Assembly: GCA_017405675.1 (NCBI GenBank)
Contig: JAFRAB010000003.1
Location: 1-64,000 of the forward strand
Direction: 5' to 3'
Origin: Erysipelotrichaceae bacterium
Lineage (GTDB): Bacteria > Bacillota_I > Bacilli_A > Erysipelotrichales > Erysipelotrichaceae
Length of the DNA stretch: 64,000 nt
In this document: one piece after another, positions 28,205 through 36,831 of the stretch
Position numbering within the stretch: position 1 is the stretch's first letter
How the letters are laid out: each line of letters opens with the position of its first letter
The notes under the pieces: model-generated
What the model saw: only the letters and a program-made list of their open reading frames with translations
Databases searched by the model: none
What the model was told of the DNA's origin: nothing
Position numbers and translations under genes: made by a program

Positions 28205-28233
28205 TTGGCAAAACCTTCCTTTCGTGGTATATT
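28205..28233 (+). promoter_or_regulatory. promoter of the SRP RNA gene
   Basis: TTGGCA (28205-28210), exactly 17 bases, TATATT (28228-28233). The expected start, about 28240, coincides with the first base of the RNA's closing stem. Confidence 0.8.
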
Positions 28234-28239
28234 AAACAC

Positions 28240-28313
28240 GGTACAACACAACTAACTTTAATTTGGTCAGGATGGGAACATAGCAGCCACATAAGCAAAT
28301 TGTGTGTGTACCA
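28240..28313 (+). ncRNA. ffs: signal recognition particle RNA (4.5S/small SRP RNA)
   Basis: The core GGTCAGGATGGGAACATAGCAGCC at 28265-28287 is the SRP RNA helix 8 signature with the conserved GGAA-type tetraloop region and AGCAGCC. The outer sequences pair: GGTAC at the 5' end with GTACC at the 3' end (28308-28312), and AACACAA with TTGTGTG. It lies just upstream of tadA and close to dnaX, the usual place in Bacillota. It is of the small (about 75-base) type without the Alu domain. Together with Ffh and FtsY it targets membrane proteins. The tetraloop reads GGGAAC, a small departure from the common GGAA. Confidence 0.88.
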
Positions 28314-28333
28314 CTTTATTTAGGTAAAAACAT

Positions 28334-28798
28334 ATGAACAATCCGGAAAAATACATGAAAATTGCCTATAAACTAGCTCAGAAAGCAGCAGAACAGGATG
28401 AAGCGCCAATCGGATGCGTTATTGTATATCAGGATAAAGTAATTGCCAGAGGATACAATACCCGCAAGAAGAACGAAAGCACTATTGATCACGCTGAAAT
28501 AATAGCCATCAGAAAAGCCAACAAGAAGATTGGAAGCTGGAGACTGGAAGACTGCTCTATATTTGTAACGCTGGAACCTTGTTCGATGTGTGCGGGAGCA
28601 ATTCAGCAGGCCCGAATCAAGGAAGTTTATTACGGTGCAGAGGATAAAAAAGCCGGAGCATTAGGCGGATTATACAATATGTATGAAGTCAAAGGACTTA
28701 ATCATTACCCGGAAGTACATGCCGGAATAATGAGAGAAGAGTGCTCTGAAATACTGACTGAATTCTTCAGGAAACTACGTAAAAAGCCGTCAAATTAA
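28334..28798 (+). CDS. tadA: tRNA-specific adenosine deaminase
   Basis: Converts the wobble A34 of tRNA-Arg(ACG) to inosine. 154 residues of the cytidine/deoxycytidylate deaminase fold: zinc and proton shuttle motif HAEIIAI, and PCSMCAGAI with the two zinc cysteines. It follows the SRP RNA directly, so it may be cotranscribed. The stop codon lies within a terminator hairpin. Confidence 0.96.
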   Translation: MNNPEKYMKIAYKLAQKAAEQDEAPIGCVIVYQDKVIARGYNTRKKNESTIDHAEIIAIRKANKKIGSWRLEDCSIFVTLEPCSMCAGAIQQARIKEVYYGAEDKKAGALGGLYNMYEVKGLNHYPEVHAGIMREECSEILTEFFRKLRKKPSN

Positions 28799-28807
28799 CG
28801 GCTTTTT
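28781..28807 (+). terminator. tadA terminator overlapping the stop codon
   Basis: AAAAAGCCGT-CAAATTA-ACGGCTTTTT, a 10-bp stem, 7-base loop, T-tract. The tadA stop (28796-28798) lies within it. Confidence 0.88.
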
Positions 28808-28838
28808 ATTATATAATATATAATAAGAGGATTAAATA

Positions 28839-30461
28839 ATGGCATATAAGGCTCTATACAGAAAATATCGCCCTTCAACCTTTGAAGAAGTGGTTGGGCA
28901 GCAGCACATAGTTGCTACTCTGCAAAACGCAATCAAAAACAATAAACTGGCGCATGCTTATCTTTTCTGTGGACCAAGAGGAACAGGTAAAACCTCTGTA
29001 GCCAAACTTCTGGCTAAGACTATTAACTGTACTTCTGACGGGAACAGACCGTGCGGTAAGTGTGCTAACTGCATTGATATACAGGAATCAACTCATCCGG
29101 ATGTAATTGAACTTGACGCTGCAACAAATAATGGCGTTGATGAAGTCAGAGAACTGATCGACAAGGTAAAATACGCCCCTATGCAGGGAAAATATAAGGT
29201 ATATATCATAGACGAAGTCCATATGATGACTGCGAGTGCTTTCAATGCGCTTCTTAAGACATTGGAAGAGCCTCCTGAGTACTGTATATTCATTCTTGCC
29301 ACGACAGAGCCTCATAAAGTACTGCCTACAATAGTGTCCAGATGCCAGAGATTTGACTTTAACAAGGTCCCTACCCCTCTTATCAAAGAAAGATTGAGTT
29401 ATATTGCTGAAAAAGAAGGCATAAAGTGCGAAGATGCCGCCTTACAGCTTGTGTCTGAGATTGCTGAAGGCGGAATGAGAGATGCTCTAAGTATCATGGA
29501 TCAGTGCATTGCCTATGCTCAGAACGATATAAAAGCCAGTGATGTCAGTGCTGTATACGGAATAGCTACTACCAGAGAGAAACTGGACCTTTTGGCCTTT
29601 GTAAGTGACAGAGATACCAAGAGTTTAATGGAAAAAGCTAAGAGTTTATCTAACCGTGGTATAGATTTACAGAGGCTGACTACCGATTTAATTAATATAT
29701 GTAAGGAAACGGTTGTTTACAGTTACTCTCAGGATAGCAGTATTCTGACCGTTTTAACCCCTAATCAGGCTGAAGAACTTGGTAAAATGTTCACTGTAAA
29801 GCAACTTTTGGGCAGTACTGACTATCTGATGGATGTTTCTGTTAAATATAAGGACGTTACAGACAGCCTTTCATACTTTGAAGTGTGTTTGCTGAAGATG
29901 GTTTCGTTAATAAGTGGCGATCCTGCTGTTGAAACAAGAAAACAGCCTGAAATCGTACAGAAACCAGTAGAAACAGTAGAAATTAAGCCTGTTACAGAGG
30001 AAATCAAGGTTGTAAAGCCTGCCGAACCTGTTATTAAACACCTGAATAACGATCAGTTATATATGATTCTGTTAAGAAGCAAGAAAGAAATCCGTGCCAG
30101 AGACAGTGTCAAATGGCCGGATATCATCAAAGATGTACCTGAGCTTAAAGAATGCGCGGTAATGTCTTCAAGCGAGACAGATATGATCGTAGTAGCTCCG
30201 TCCAGGGAACAGGCTGATATTATAAACGAAGAAAACAAGCAAAACGAAATCAGAAATGTGCTGTTACAGAGACTGGGAACAGAAAAGAGCCTTACAGCCA
30301 TCACCAAGGACCAGCAATATCTTCTGATAAGTTATTTTAAGGATAAAACAGGACCGATTCCGGTAATAAAGGAAGAACCTAAGAAGCCTCTGATCAATGA
30401 AACAGAGGAAAAACTGATAAAAATGTTTGGCCGTGAAGGCTTTAAGAAACTGGAGGATTAA
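28839..30461 (+). CDS. dnaX: DNA polymerase III subunits gamma/tau
   Basis: Clamp-loader ATPase, 540 residues. Walker A GPRGTGKTSVAK, zinc-binding cysteines in the stretch CTSDGNRPCGKCANC, Walker B VYIIDEVHMM, sensor region LATTEPHKVLPTIVSRCQRF, and a C-terminal tau-specific region. No A-rich slippery heptamer with a following hairpin is obvious, so a programmed frameshift making gamma is not supported. Perfect TATAAT boxes at 28812 and 28819 could drive the gene. Followed one base later by ybaB, then recR. Confidence 0.97.
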   Translation: MAYKALYRKYRPSTFEEVVGQQHIVATLQNAIKNNKLAHAYLFCGPRGTGKTSVAKLLAKTINCTSDGNRPCGKCANCIDIQESTHPDVIELDAATNNGVDEVRELIDKVKYAPMQGKYKVYIIDEVHMMTASAFNALLKTLEEPPEYCIFILATTEPHKVLPTIVSRCQRFDFNKVPTPLIKERLSYIAEKEGIKCEDAALQLVSEIAEGGMRDALSIMDQCIAYAQNDIKASDVSAVYGIATTREKLDLLAFVSDRDTKSLMEKAKSLSNRGIDLQRLTTDLINICKETVVYSYSQDSSILTVLTPNQAEELGKMFTVKQLLGSTDYLMDVSVKYKDVTDSLSYFEVCLLKMVSLISGDPAVETRKQPEIVQKPVETVEIKPVTEEIKVVKPAEPVIKHLNNDQLYMILLRSKKEIRARDSVKWPDIIKDVPELKECAVMSSSETDMIVVAPSREQADIINEENKQNEIRNVLLQRLGTEKSLTAITKDQQYLLISYFKDKTGPIPVIKEEPKKPLINETEEKLIKMFGREGFKKLED

Positions 30462-30462
30462 T

Positions 30463-30780
30463 ATGGATTTTAATTCACTGCTTAAACGGGCACAGAAAAT
30501 GCAGGAAGACATGGAAAAGAATGAAGCTGCATTAAAGGAAAAAGAATATACCTCAACAAAATTGAAAGATATCCTCAGAATTACCATGAATGGGGATTAT
30601 GAAGTAGTAAAAGTAGAATTAAACGAGGGTTTTGTGAAGAATTTCACCAGTGATGACAGAGAAATTCTGGAAGATGCCATAACTCTGGCGGTAAATGAGC
30701 TGACAGAGCAGATAACAGATGATAAGGAAGGAATGCTGGGAGACCTGGCAGGATCCATCAATATACCGGGATTAAGATAG
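30463..30780 (+). CDS. YbaB/EbfC nucleoid-associated protein
   Basis: Small DNA-binding protein, 105 residues, of the YbaB/EbfC family, which forms dimers with a tweezer shape and is nearly always encoded between dnaX and recR. The start MDFNSLLKRAQKMQEDM and the C-terminal pattern of a Gly-Leu-rich end (GSINIPGLR) fit the family. An in-frame start 36 bases earlier overlaps dnaX, but the ATG at 30463 has the AGGA ribosome binding site and conserved N-terminus. Stop and next start are separated by one base. Confidence 0.92.
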   Translation: MDFNSLLKRAQKMQEDMEKNEAALKEKEYTSTKLKDILRITMNGDYEVVKVELNEGFVKNFTSDDREILEDAITLAVNELTEQITDDKEGMLGDLAGSINIPGLR

Positions 30781-30781
30781 T

Positions 30782-31375
30782 ATGTACCCTTCTTCAATAG
30801 AAAAACTGATTGAAAGTTTCCGTAAACTGCCATCTGTAGGAAGAAAAACAGCCGAGCGTTATGCTATGGCTGTTGTTGAAATGGATAAAGATGAGGTAAA
30901 ACAGTTCGCAGAAGAGATTTTAGATGTTATTGAGAACATCAAATACTGCTCAATATGCGGACATCTTACCGAAAACGACATCTGCCCTATCTGCGCTGAC
31001 GAAAAAAGAGATCATAATACTATATGTGTGGTCCAGAACCCTAAAGATGTCATTGCTTTGGAGAGAATCGGTATGTTTAACGGTGTATATCACGTTCTTC
31101 ATGGCGCGATTTCTACCACAAAAGGCATTTTACCGGAAGATATTAACATTGAATCACTGTTAAACAGAATAAATGATGATACAAAAGAGATAATTCTGGC
31201 TACAAACTCTACAATTGAGGGTGATACAACAGCTTTATATCTCACAAAAGTACTTAAGAAATACGAACACGTCAATGTAACAAGGCTGGCCAGCGGTTTA
31301 CCAACAGGTGGAAATCTTGATTATGTTGATGATGTTACCCTGATCAGAGCTTTACAGGGCAGAATTAAACAGTAA
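30782..31375 (+). CDS. recR: recombination protein RecR
   Basis: Zinc protein that cooperates with RecF/RecO in loading RecA. 197 residues: helix-hairpin-helix (LPSVGRKTAERYA), the zinc finger CSICGHLTENDICPIC, and a Toprim domain with VVQNPKDVIALERIGMFNGVYHVLHG and NSTIEGDTTALYL. Follows ybaB as is standard. Confidence 0.97.
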   Translation: MYPSSIEKLIESFRKLPSVGRKTAERYAMAVVEMDKDEVKQFAEEILDVIENIKYCSICGHLTENDICPICADEKRDHNTICVVQNPKDVIALERIGMFNGVYHVLHGAISTTKGILPEDINIESLLNRINDDTKEIILATNSTIEGDTTALYLTKVLKKYEHVNVTRLASGLPTGGNLDYVDDVTLIRALQGRIKQ

Positions 31376-31417
31376 AGGTACCTTATAAAACGTTTTTAAA
31401 GAACAGGAGGTCTAAGA

Positions 31418-32341
31418 ATGGCATCAATAGCGTATGTATCAGATCAGAATATGCTTGATTTCCATCGTATAAACGGTAGTCAGGAAATAGTGTTCTGGCG
31501 TCTTTCTACGAAGAAATTCTCTTCATTTATGCCTGGAGATCTGCTGTTTTTCCTTTCTAAGGCACCGGAAACAATAAAAAACAACGAAAAAGGAATAGTT
31601 GGGTACGGTTGTTATGTAGATAACCGTGAAATGACCATTGAGAACCTGTGGAAGAAATACGGAGACAAGACCGGTTATTCATCTAAAGAAAATCTGATCA
31701 ACGCGATACAGAGAACAAGCAAATCAGATAAACTGCCTGAAAAAATCAGCTGTCTGTTCCTGAAAGACGTCATTTTTTTCCAGGGACCGGTATATTTGAC
31801 TGATTTAGGCATCAATATTCCTAAAAATCTGGAGTCATTTACCTATCTGGATGCTCAGGAAGGCCATGTAACACTGGAATTACTGCAGAAAGTCAAGGAA
31901 ATAGGCCTGGATTACTGGTCAGCAGCCATGAGCGGCAAGATTGTTGATCTGGACAGTTTCAACCGTGAAGTACTGAAATATCAGATTGCGACTGTATATG
32001 AAAGCATGAACATAACAACAATTCAGAAGAGTCAGGTATTCCAGAAACACTGTTTCAGCCTTTATAAGAACGAAAACCCTGTCTGGGTAAACAGAGAGCA
32101 GAATTCGTTTATCATATATGGAGAACCGAATATTCTGTACTATGTATATAACAGTTCAATGAGAGACAGTAAGGAAAACTTCATTAAGCTGTTAGGTCAG
32201 GTTATATATATAAAGAACTGTCTGAAACAGACAGTAGAAGACAAAGTAAGTTTAATGGTACTCAGCAGTATTGAGTTCTCTGATTTACAGAAAGAAACCC
32301 TTACTGATAATCAGATACTGTTTGAAGTAGTTAAGAGATAA
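31418..32341 (+). CDS. uncharacterised protein, PUA/EVE-like N-terminus
   Basis: I do not recognise a named family. The 307-residue protein is soluble with no signal peptide. The N-terminal part (about 1-150; FWRLSTKKFSSFMPGDLLFFLSK ... GIVGYGCYVD) has the strand and turn pattern of EVE/PUA-like domains that read modified bases. The C-terminal half (about 180-307) is a mixed alpha/beta region with YVYNSSMRDSKENF and no obvious catalytic motif. It has a strong GGAGG ribosome binding site and follows recR at 42 bases, then M19 dipeptidase at 19 bases. The PUA-like call is inference. Confidence 0.7.
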   Translation: MASIAYVSDQNMLDFHRINGSQEIVFWRLSTKKFSSFMPGDLLFFLSKAPETIKNNEKGIVGYGCYVDNREMTIENLWKKYGDKTGYSSKENLINAIQRTSKSDKLPEKISCLFLKDVIFFQGPVYLTDLGINIPKNLESFTYLDAQEGHVTLELLQKVKEIGLDYWSAAMSGKIVDLDSFNREVLKYQIATVYESMNITTIQKSQVFQKHCFSLYKNENPVWVNREQNSFIIYGEPNILYYVYNSSMRDSKENFIKLLGQVIYIKNCLKQTVEDKVSLMVLSSIEFSDLQKETLTDNQILFEVVKR

Positions 32342-32360
32342 CGTCTAAGAGGAGCAGATT

Positions 32361-33317
32361 ATGAAAAAATTAAGTGTAATTGATATGCATTGCGATACCA
32401 TAACCGGTTTGGCACGCAGCGGAAAGTCCTTTGTAGATAACGACGGACACATTTCCTTAAATAAAATGAAGGGTGGCAACTATTTAATGCAGTGTTTTGC
32501 CATTTTCCTGTACCTTAAAGCTACTCCAAACCCATTCGAAACATGCAATAAATATATAGATTTTTTCTATAAAACCATGGAAGAGAACAAAGATGCCATC
32601 AGACCGGTAACAACAGTTGAAGAAATCCTGGAAAACAGGGAAAAAGGCTTGATGAGCGCCTTATTAACTATTGAAGAAGGCGAAGCAATCGAAGGTTCTC
32701 TGGAAAAACTGCAGCATTTCTATGACAGAGGTGTCAGAATGATGACTCTGACCTGGAATTTTGAAAACCAGCTGGCTTATCCTAACTATGTATACGAAGG
32801 AAAGATCGATACAGAGAGAGGATTAACGGAAAAAGGAATCGAAACAGTTAAGAAAATGTGCGAACTGGGTATGATCGTTGACGTTGCTCATCTTAATGAT
32901 GCCGGTATTTATGATGTATTTAAATATGCCACTAAGCCAATTGTAGCTTCTCACAGTAATGCCAGAGCCATTCATAACGTTCCTAGAAACTTAAGTGACG
33001 ATATGATCATCAAGTTAAGAGAGAACGGCGGTATGATGGGAATTAACTACTGTCCTGACTTCATATCAGAGAACACTCAGGAAAACCAGATTCCAGACAT
33101 TATCCGTCATATCAAGCACATTGTTAAGGTTGGCGGTATTGAAACCGTAGGTCTTGGCAGTGACTTTGACGGTATTCCAACACCAATTGGCATGTCAGAC
33201 TGCACTAAAACCAACGATTTATACGATGCCCTGGTAAAAGAAGGCTTCAGTGAAGAAGATATCGACAAGATCTTCTACAAGAACTTCTTAAGAGTATTAA
33301 AGGCTAATCAGAGATAA
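32361..33317 (+). CDS. membrane dipeptidase-like peptidase (M19 family)
   Basis: Binuclear zinc dipeptidase of the amidohydrolase fold, 318 residues. His10 and Asp12 in DMHCDT, bridging Glu in TIEEGEAIEG, His in VDVAHLND, His in ASHSNAR, and Asp in LGSDFDGIPTPIG. No signal peptide, so probably cytoplasmic; family members cleave dipeptides, including some with D-residues. Closed by a strong terminator. Confidence 0.92.
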   Translation: MKKLSVIDMHCDTITGLARSGKSFVDNDGHISLNKMKGGNYLMQCFAIFLYLKATPNPFETCNKYIDFFYKTMEENKDAIRPVTTVEEILENREKGLMSALLTIEEGEAIEGSLEKLQHFYDRGVRMMTLTWNFENQLAYPNYVYEGKIDTERGLTEKGIETVKKMCELGMIVDVAHLNDAGIYDVFKYATKPIVASHSNARAIHNVPRNLSDDMIIKLRENGGMMGINYCPDFISENTQENQIPDIIRHIKHIVKVGGIETVGLGSDFDGIPTPIGMSDCTKTNDLYDALVKEGFSEEDIDKIFYKNFLRVLKANQR

Positions 33318-33324
33318 CATACTT

Positions 33325-33352
33325 AAAAAATCAGGTGCATTCCTGATTTTTT
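33325..33352 (+). terminator. terminator after the M19 dipeptidase gene
   Basis: AAAAAATCAGG-TGCATT-CCTGATTTTTT, an 11-bp stem with a 6-base loop. Confidence 0.9.
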
Positions 33353-33372
33353 GTCAGAAAAGAGTGATGTAA

Positions 33373-34692
33373 ATGAGCAAGAGAAACATGCTTTTCAGTA
33401 ATTTTACCCAGCCTTTAGCCAGCAGAATGCGTCCGCAGACTATTGATGAGATAATCGGACAGGATCATCTGCTGGGAGAAGGTAAGATTTTAAGAACAAT
33501 GATTGAAGAAGATATTATTCCTTCAATGATTTTCTGGGGGCCTCCAGGTGTGGGTAAGACCACTTTGGCTAACGTCATAGCTAAGCAGACAAACTCTTTC
33601 TTTATAAACTTCTCAGCTGTAACCAGCGGCATAAAGGAAATAAAGGAAGTAATGAAGCAGGCTGAGGACACTAATCTGTTTAACAGAAGAACTATTGTCT
33701 TTGTAGATGAAATACACCGTTTTAATAAGGCTCAGCAAGACGCTTTCCTGCCATTTGTGGAGAAAGGAAGCATCATCCTGATAGGTGCTACCACCGAAAA
33801 CCCGTCTTTTGAGGTAAATGGAGCTCTATTATCAAGATGTAAGGTCTTCGTTCTGAATCAGCTTAAGGCAGAAGACATAGTTACTCTTTTAAAGAGAACA
33901 CTTACCGATCCAAGAGCTTTTAATGGTGAAAAGATCATAATTGATGATAAAGACCTGTATTTCATAGCCAGATTCTCCGATGGGGATGCCAGAAACGCTC
34001 TTTCAACTCTGGAAATGGCCGTTATTAACGGTGAAATGGCAGATGAAGGTATTAAGGTAAATACCGAAATAATAGAACAGGTTACTTCATCAAAGGCGCT
34101 TTTATACGATAAAGACGGTGAAGAACACTATAACATTATCTCCGCTCTGCATAAGTCCATGAGAAACTCTGATCCTGACGCTGCAGTTTACTGGCTGGCC
34201 AGAATGCTGGAAGCAGGTGAAGATCCACTGTATGTTGCCAGAAGAGTAGTAAGGTTTGCCTCTGAAGACGTAGGGTTAGCCGATCCAAGAGCCTTGGAAA
34301 TAGCTGTTGCCGCCTATGATGCCTGTCATTACTTAGGTATGCCTGAGTGTTCAGTACATTTGACTCAGGCAGTTGTATACATGTCGATGGCTCCAAAGTC
34401 CAACTCATTATATGTTGCGTATGAAACAGCTAAACGGGACGCTGTAAAGATGCTGAATGAACCGGTACCTCTGGTAATACGTAATGCTGTTACCAATCTG
34501 ATGAAAGATCTGGATTATGGCAAAGGATATCAGTATGCTCATGATACGGCTGAAAAGCTGACAAACATGCAGTGTCTGCCTGATTCTCTTAAAGACAGAG
34601 AATACTACAAACCTACAACCGAAGGGGTTGAAGGAAGATTCAAAGACCGTCTTGACCGGATCAAGGACTGGAAAAAGAAACACAGACAGTAA
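33373..34692 (+). CDS. rarA: replication-associated recombination protein A (RarA/MgsA)
   Basis: AAA+ ATPase that acts at stalled forks. 439 residues: N-terminus with [22 protein letters not shown], Walker [12 protein letters not shown], Walker [18 protein letters not shown], the arginine-finger region LLSRCKVF, and the conserved C-terminal segment [21 protein letters not shown]. Full length for the family, sharing fold with clamp loaders. Confidence 0.97.
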   Translation: MSKRNMLFSNFTQPLASRMRPQTIDEIIGQDHLLGEGKILRTMIEEDIIPSMIFWGPPGVGKTTLANVIAKQTNSFFINFSAVTSGIKEIKEVMKQAEDTNLFNRRTIVFVDEIHRFNKAQQDAFLPFVEKGSIILIGATTENPSFEVNGALLSRCKVFVLNQLKAEDIVTLLKRTLTDPRAFNGEKIIIDDKDLYFIARFSDGDARNALSTLEMAVINGEMADEGIKVNTEIIEQVTSSKALLYDKDGEEHYNIISALHKSMRNSDPDAAVYWLARMLEAGEDPLYVARRVVRFASEDVGLADPRALEIAVAAYDACHYLGMPECSVHLTQAVVYMSMAPKSNSLYVAYETAKRDAVKMLNEPVPLVIRNAVTNLMKDLDYGKGYQYAHDTAEKLTNMQCLPDSLKDREYYKPTTEGVEGRFKDRLDRIKDWKKKHRQ

Positions 34693-34716
34693 AAAAGGCA
34701 TATAGATATGCCTTTT
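34693..34716 (+). terminator. rarA terminator
   Basis: AAAAGGCATA-TAGA-TATGCCTTTT, directly after the stop codon. Confidence 0.85.
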
Positions 34717-34733
34717 AATATGCCTTATAAGAA

Positions 34734-35447
34734 TTATATGAATCTTTCTTTAAGCTCACTGAACATCTGTTCCCTGGAAATGTGCTCTGTGTGAGCAGGG
34801 AAAGCTGTTTCGAAATCAAGTTTGGAAAGTTCATTATAATACCGTTTTACCAATTCGGGGTGATCGACCCAGTCCGGACCAACAAGTTCGGTATACATTG
34901 AATCTCCCAGAAAGATAACCTTTTCTTCAGGGATGTAAATGACACTGCCGTCTTTTGAATGAGCGTTAACAGTCTTTCTGGCTATGGCTGTAACTTCTCC
35001 CAGATCCAGTTTTATCTCATTTTCATAGATAATGTTTGGAAGTAAGATCTCAACTTTGCTGAAATCGTCATATTCAAGTTCCATGTGTTCGGCTATGAAG
35101 GGTTCTATGATTCCCTTTTCCCGGTATTCCTTAAATGTCTCATTACTCCAAGGCCAGCTTTTTTCTCTTTTCATGTACTCATAAGTCAGGCTGTTGGCTA
35201 TTATTGGTACATTTAGTGGTTTTAGTCCGTATGTATGATCCCAGTGGCTGTGTGTCAGCATCACAAAGTCAGGCTTTTTCAGTCCGGCGTCTTCGATTTC
35301 CTTCAGTAAACGCAAAGTAGATTTGCTGCTAAGCGTACTGTCTATTAATAAGCTGTAATTATTTCCCAGGATATAACCGGTTACCGGCTGATCGGTTATT
35401 TCATCAAAATCACTGTAATAAACTCTGTCTGAAAACTTATGCAGCAT
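34734..35447 (-). CDS. metallo-beta-lactamase fold hydrolase
   Basis: A 237-residue cytoplasmic metallohydrolase. The metal motif HSHWDH covers His66, His68, Asp70, His71; further ligands are in NAHSKDGSVIYIPEEKVIFLGDSMYTE and PAHTEHI. The substrate is unknown; the size and short loops fit the glyoxalase II / quorum-lactonase-like group. It is downstream of, and 2 bases from, the CYTH gene with SD AAGGAG inside that gene's end, so the two form an operon. Confidence 0.85.
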   Translation of the reverse strand: MLHKFSDRVYYSDFDEITDQPVTGYILGNNYSLLIDSTLSSKSTLRLLKEIEDAGLKKPDFVMLTHSHWDHTYGLKPLNVPIIANSLTYEYMKREKSWPWSNETFKEYREKGIIEPFIAEHMELEYDDFSKVEILLPNIIYENEIKLDLGEVTAIARKTVNAHSKDGSVIYIPEEKVIFLGDSMYTELVGPDWVDHPELVKRYYNELSKLDFETAFPAHTEHISREQMFSELKERFI

Positions 35448-35449
35448 GG

Positions 35450-35986
35450 TTATTCTCCTTTCAGGGTGTTAATGAAGCGCTTATATTTAGATTCTTTGTT
35501 TGCCTTATAGGAAATATCAGCTTTCTTTAAAAATTCTTTGAAAGCTTTTTTATAATCGTGTTGTCTGGAACATTCGTACTCTATTTCATAATCACAGAGC
35601 TCGTTATAGAAGTTTATATCCAGACTGATAACGGCATCAGCGGTAACATAATCACTTCTTAACGTGGTTAACTGTCCCAGTACTTCAAAAGGAGGAAACT
35701 CATTAAAAGATGCTAGTAACTCTAACAGTTCCTTATCCTGCAGCAGAGGTACAGTTAATATCTTTTCGTGTTCTACAGTTGCACCGTTAACCTTTTCCTT
35801 TAAGGTAAAGAGAACTTCATCGTTTCTTTCTCTGATGCGGAAAGCATAATGCTCGGAATAGTTGCTCCTGTAATAGGTGTTTATCTGCGGAACAAAAGGA
35901 ATATTACCATAGTAACAGGCAATAAGTCTCTGTACTTCGTCGCTGTTTAACAGCATTTTGAGCTCGGTCTCTACCTCGTGTTTCAT
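35450..35986 (-). CDS. CYTH-domain protein (YjbK-type triphosphatase-like)
   Basis: CYTH fold tunnel enzyme family of phosphate-polymer or thiamine-triphosphate hydrolases. The 178-residue protein starts with the ExExK signature (VETELKML), and has the arginine/lysine strands YAFRIRERNDEVLFTLKEK and the acidic strand CDYEIEYECS. It is the first gene of a two-gene minus-strand unit, divergent from nadK. Family members cleave triphosphates in a Mg-dependent way. Confidence 0.88.
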   Translation of the reverse strand: MKHEVETELKMLLNSDEVQRLIACYYGNIPFVPQINTYYRSNYSEHYAFRIRERNDEVLFTLKEKVNGATVEHEKILTVPLLQDKELLELLASFNEFPPFEVLGQLTTLRSDYVTADAVISLDINFYNELCDYEIEYECSRQHDYKKAFKEFLKKADISYKANKESKYKRFINTLKGE

Positions 35987-36039
35987 ATGTTATTCCTCTT
36001 ACAGTTATGTTACAATAATTAATACAGGATGTGAACAGA

Positions 36040-36819
36040 ATGAAAAAGTTTTCAATAGCAGCGAAGGATGATCAGGAATCTCTGCTGATAGCCAAGGATA
36101 TCCGCAAAAGACTGTTTCACGGGGAAATGAGTTATTCCGAAAAGGAACCGGATATCGTATGTGTGGTTGGTGGAGACGGTACTTTTCTGGCGGCTGTTCA
36201 TAAGTATGTAAATATCCTGGATAAAACCGTGTTTGTAGGTATCAACACCGGAACATTGGGTTTCTTCATTGACTACACTGTCGATGAAATAGATAAATAT
36301 ATTAATGATATATTATATAAAGAACCTGAAATAGAAAGTCACCGTCTGTTAAAGACTACAGTGAATTCTGAAAAAACAAGAACCTATCTGGCTGTTAATG
36401 AAGTAAGAATAGACAACATGGTTAGAACACAGAACATTGAGGTTCAGGTTAACGGCAACAAACTGGAAGATTTCCGCGGTTCAGGCTTATGCATAAGCAC
36501 ACAGGCCGGCTCAACGGCTTATAACCGTGCCATTAAAGGTGCGGTTGTTGAAAAGGGGCTGGAGATCATGCAGCTGGCTGAGATTGCCGGTGTTCATAAC
36601 GCGCATTACCGCTCTCTGGGAGCCCCATTGATCTTAAGCGGTAATAATACAATAAGCCTTTATAGTGACTTTGATGAAACTTCACTCTTGTGTTTTGACC
36701 GCTATGCGATTAATCTAAAAGGAGTCACTGCCGTAGATATCACTCTGGCAGAGGAAAGTTTCAAACTGGCTCGCTATGATGAGTTCAACTATATCAAGCA
36801 CTTCAGTCAGCTGTTTTAA
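36040..36819 (+). CDS. nadK: NAD kinase
   Basis: Phosphorylates NAD to NADP. 259 residues from the ATG at 36040; a GTG nine bases upstream is in frame, but AGGA spacing and the family start (MKKFSIAAKDDQES) favour the ATG. Signature GGDGT at 44-48, then NTGTLGFF, the basic RTQNIEV, and AGSTAYNRAIKGA with the family's NE/D..GSTAYN motif. First gene of a six-gene plus-strand group running to the GatD-like gene. Confidence 0.95.
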   Translation: MKKFSIAAKDDQESLLIAKDIRKRLFHGEMSYSEKEPDIVCVVGGDGTFLAAVHKYVNILDKTVFVGINTGTLGFFIDYTVDEIDKYINDILYKEPEIESHRLLKTTVNSEKTRTYLAVNEVRIDNMVRTQNIEVQVNGNKLEDFRGSGLCISTQAGSTAYNRAIKGAVVEKGLEIMQLAEIAGVHNAHYRSLGAPLILSGNNTISLYSDFDETSLLCFDRYAINLKGVTAVDITLAEESFKLARYDEFNYIKHFSQLF

Positions 36820-36831
36820 AGAGGATAAAGC

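Noticed and set aside
28839..30461. Programmed frameshift in dnaX to produce gamma
   Set aside because: No A AAA AAG-like slippery run followed by a stable hairpin was found in the middle of the gene.
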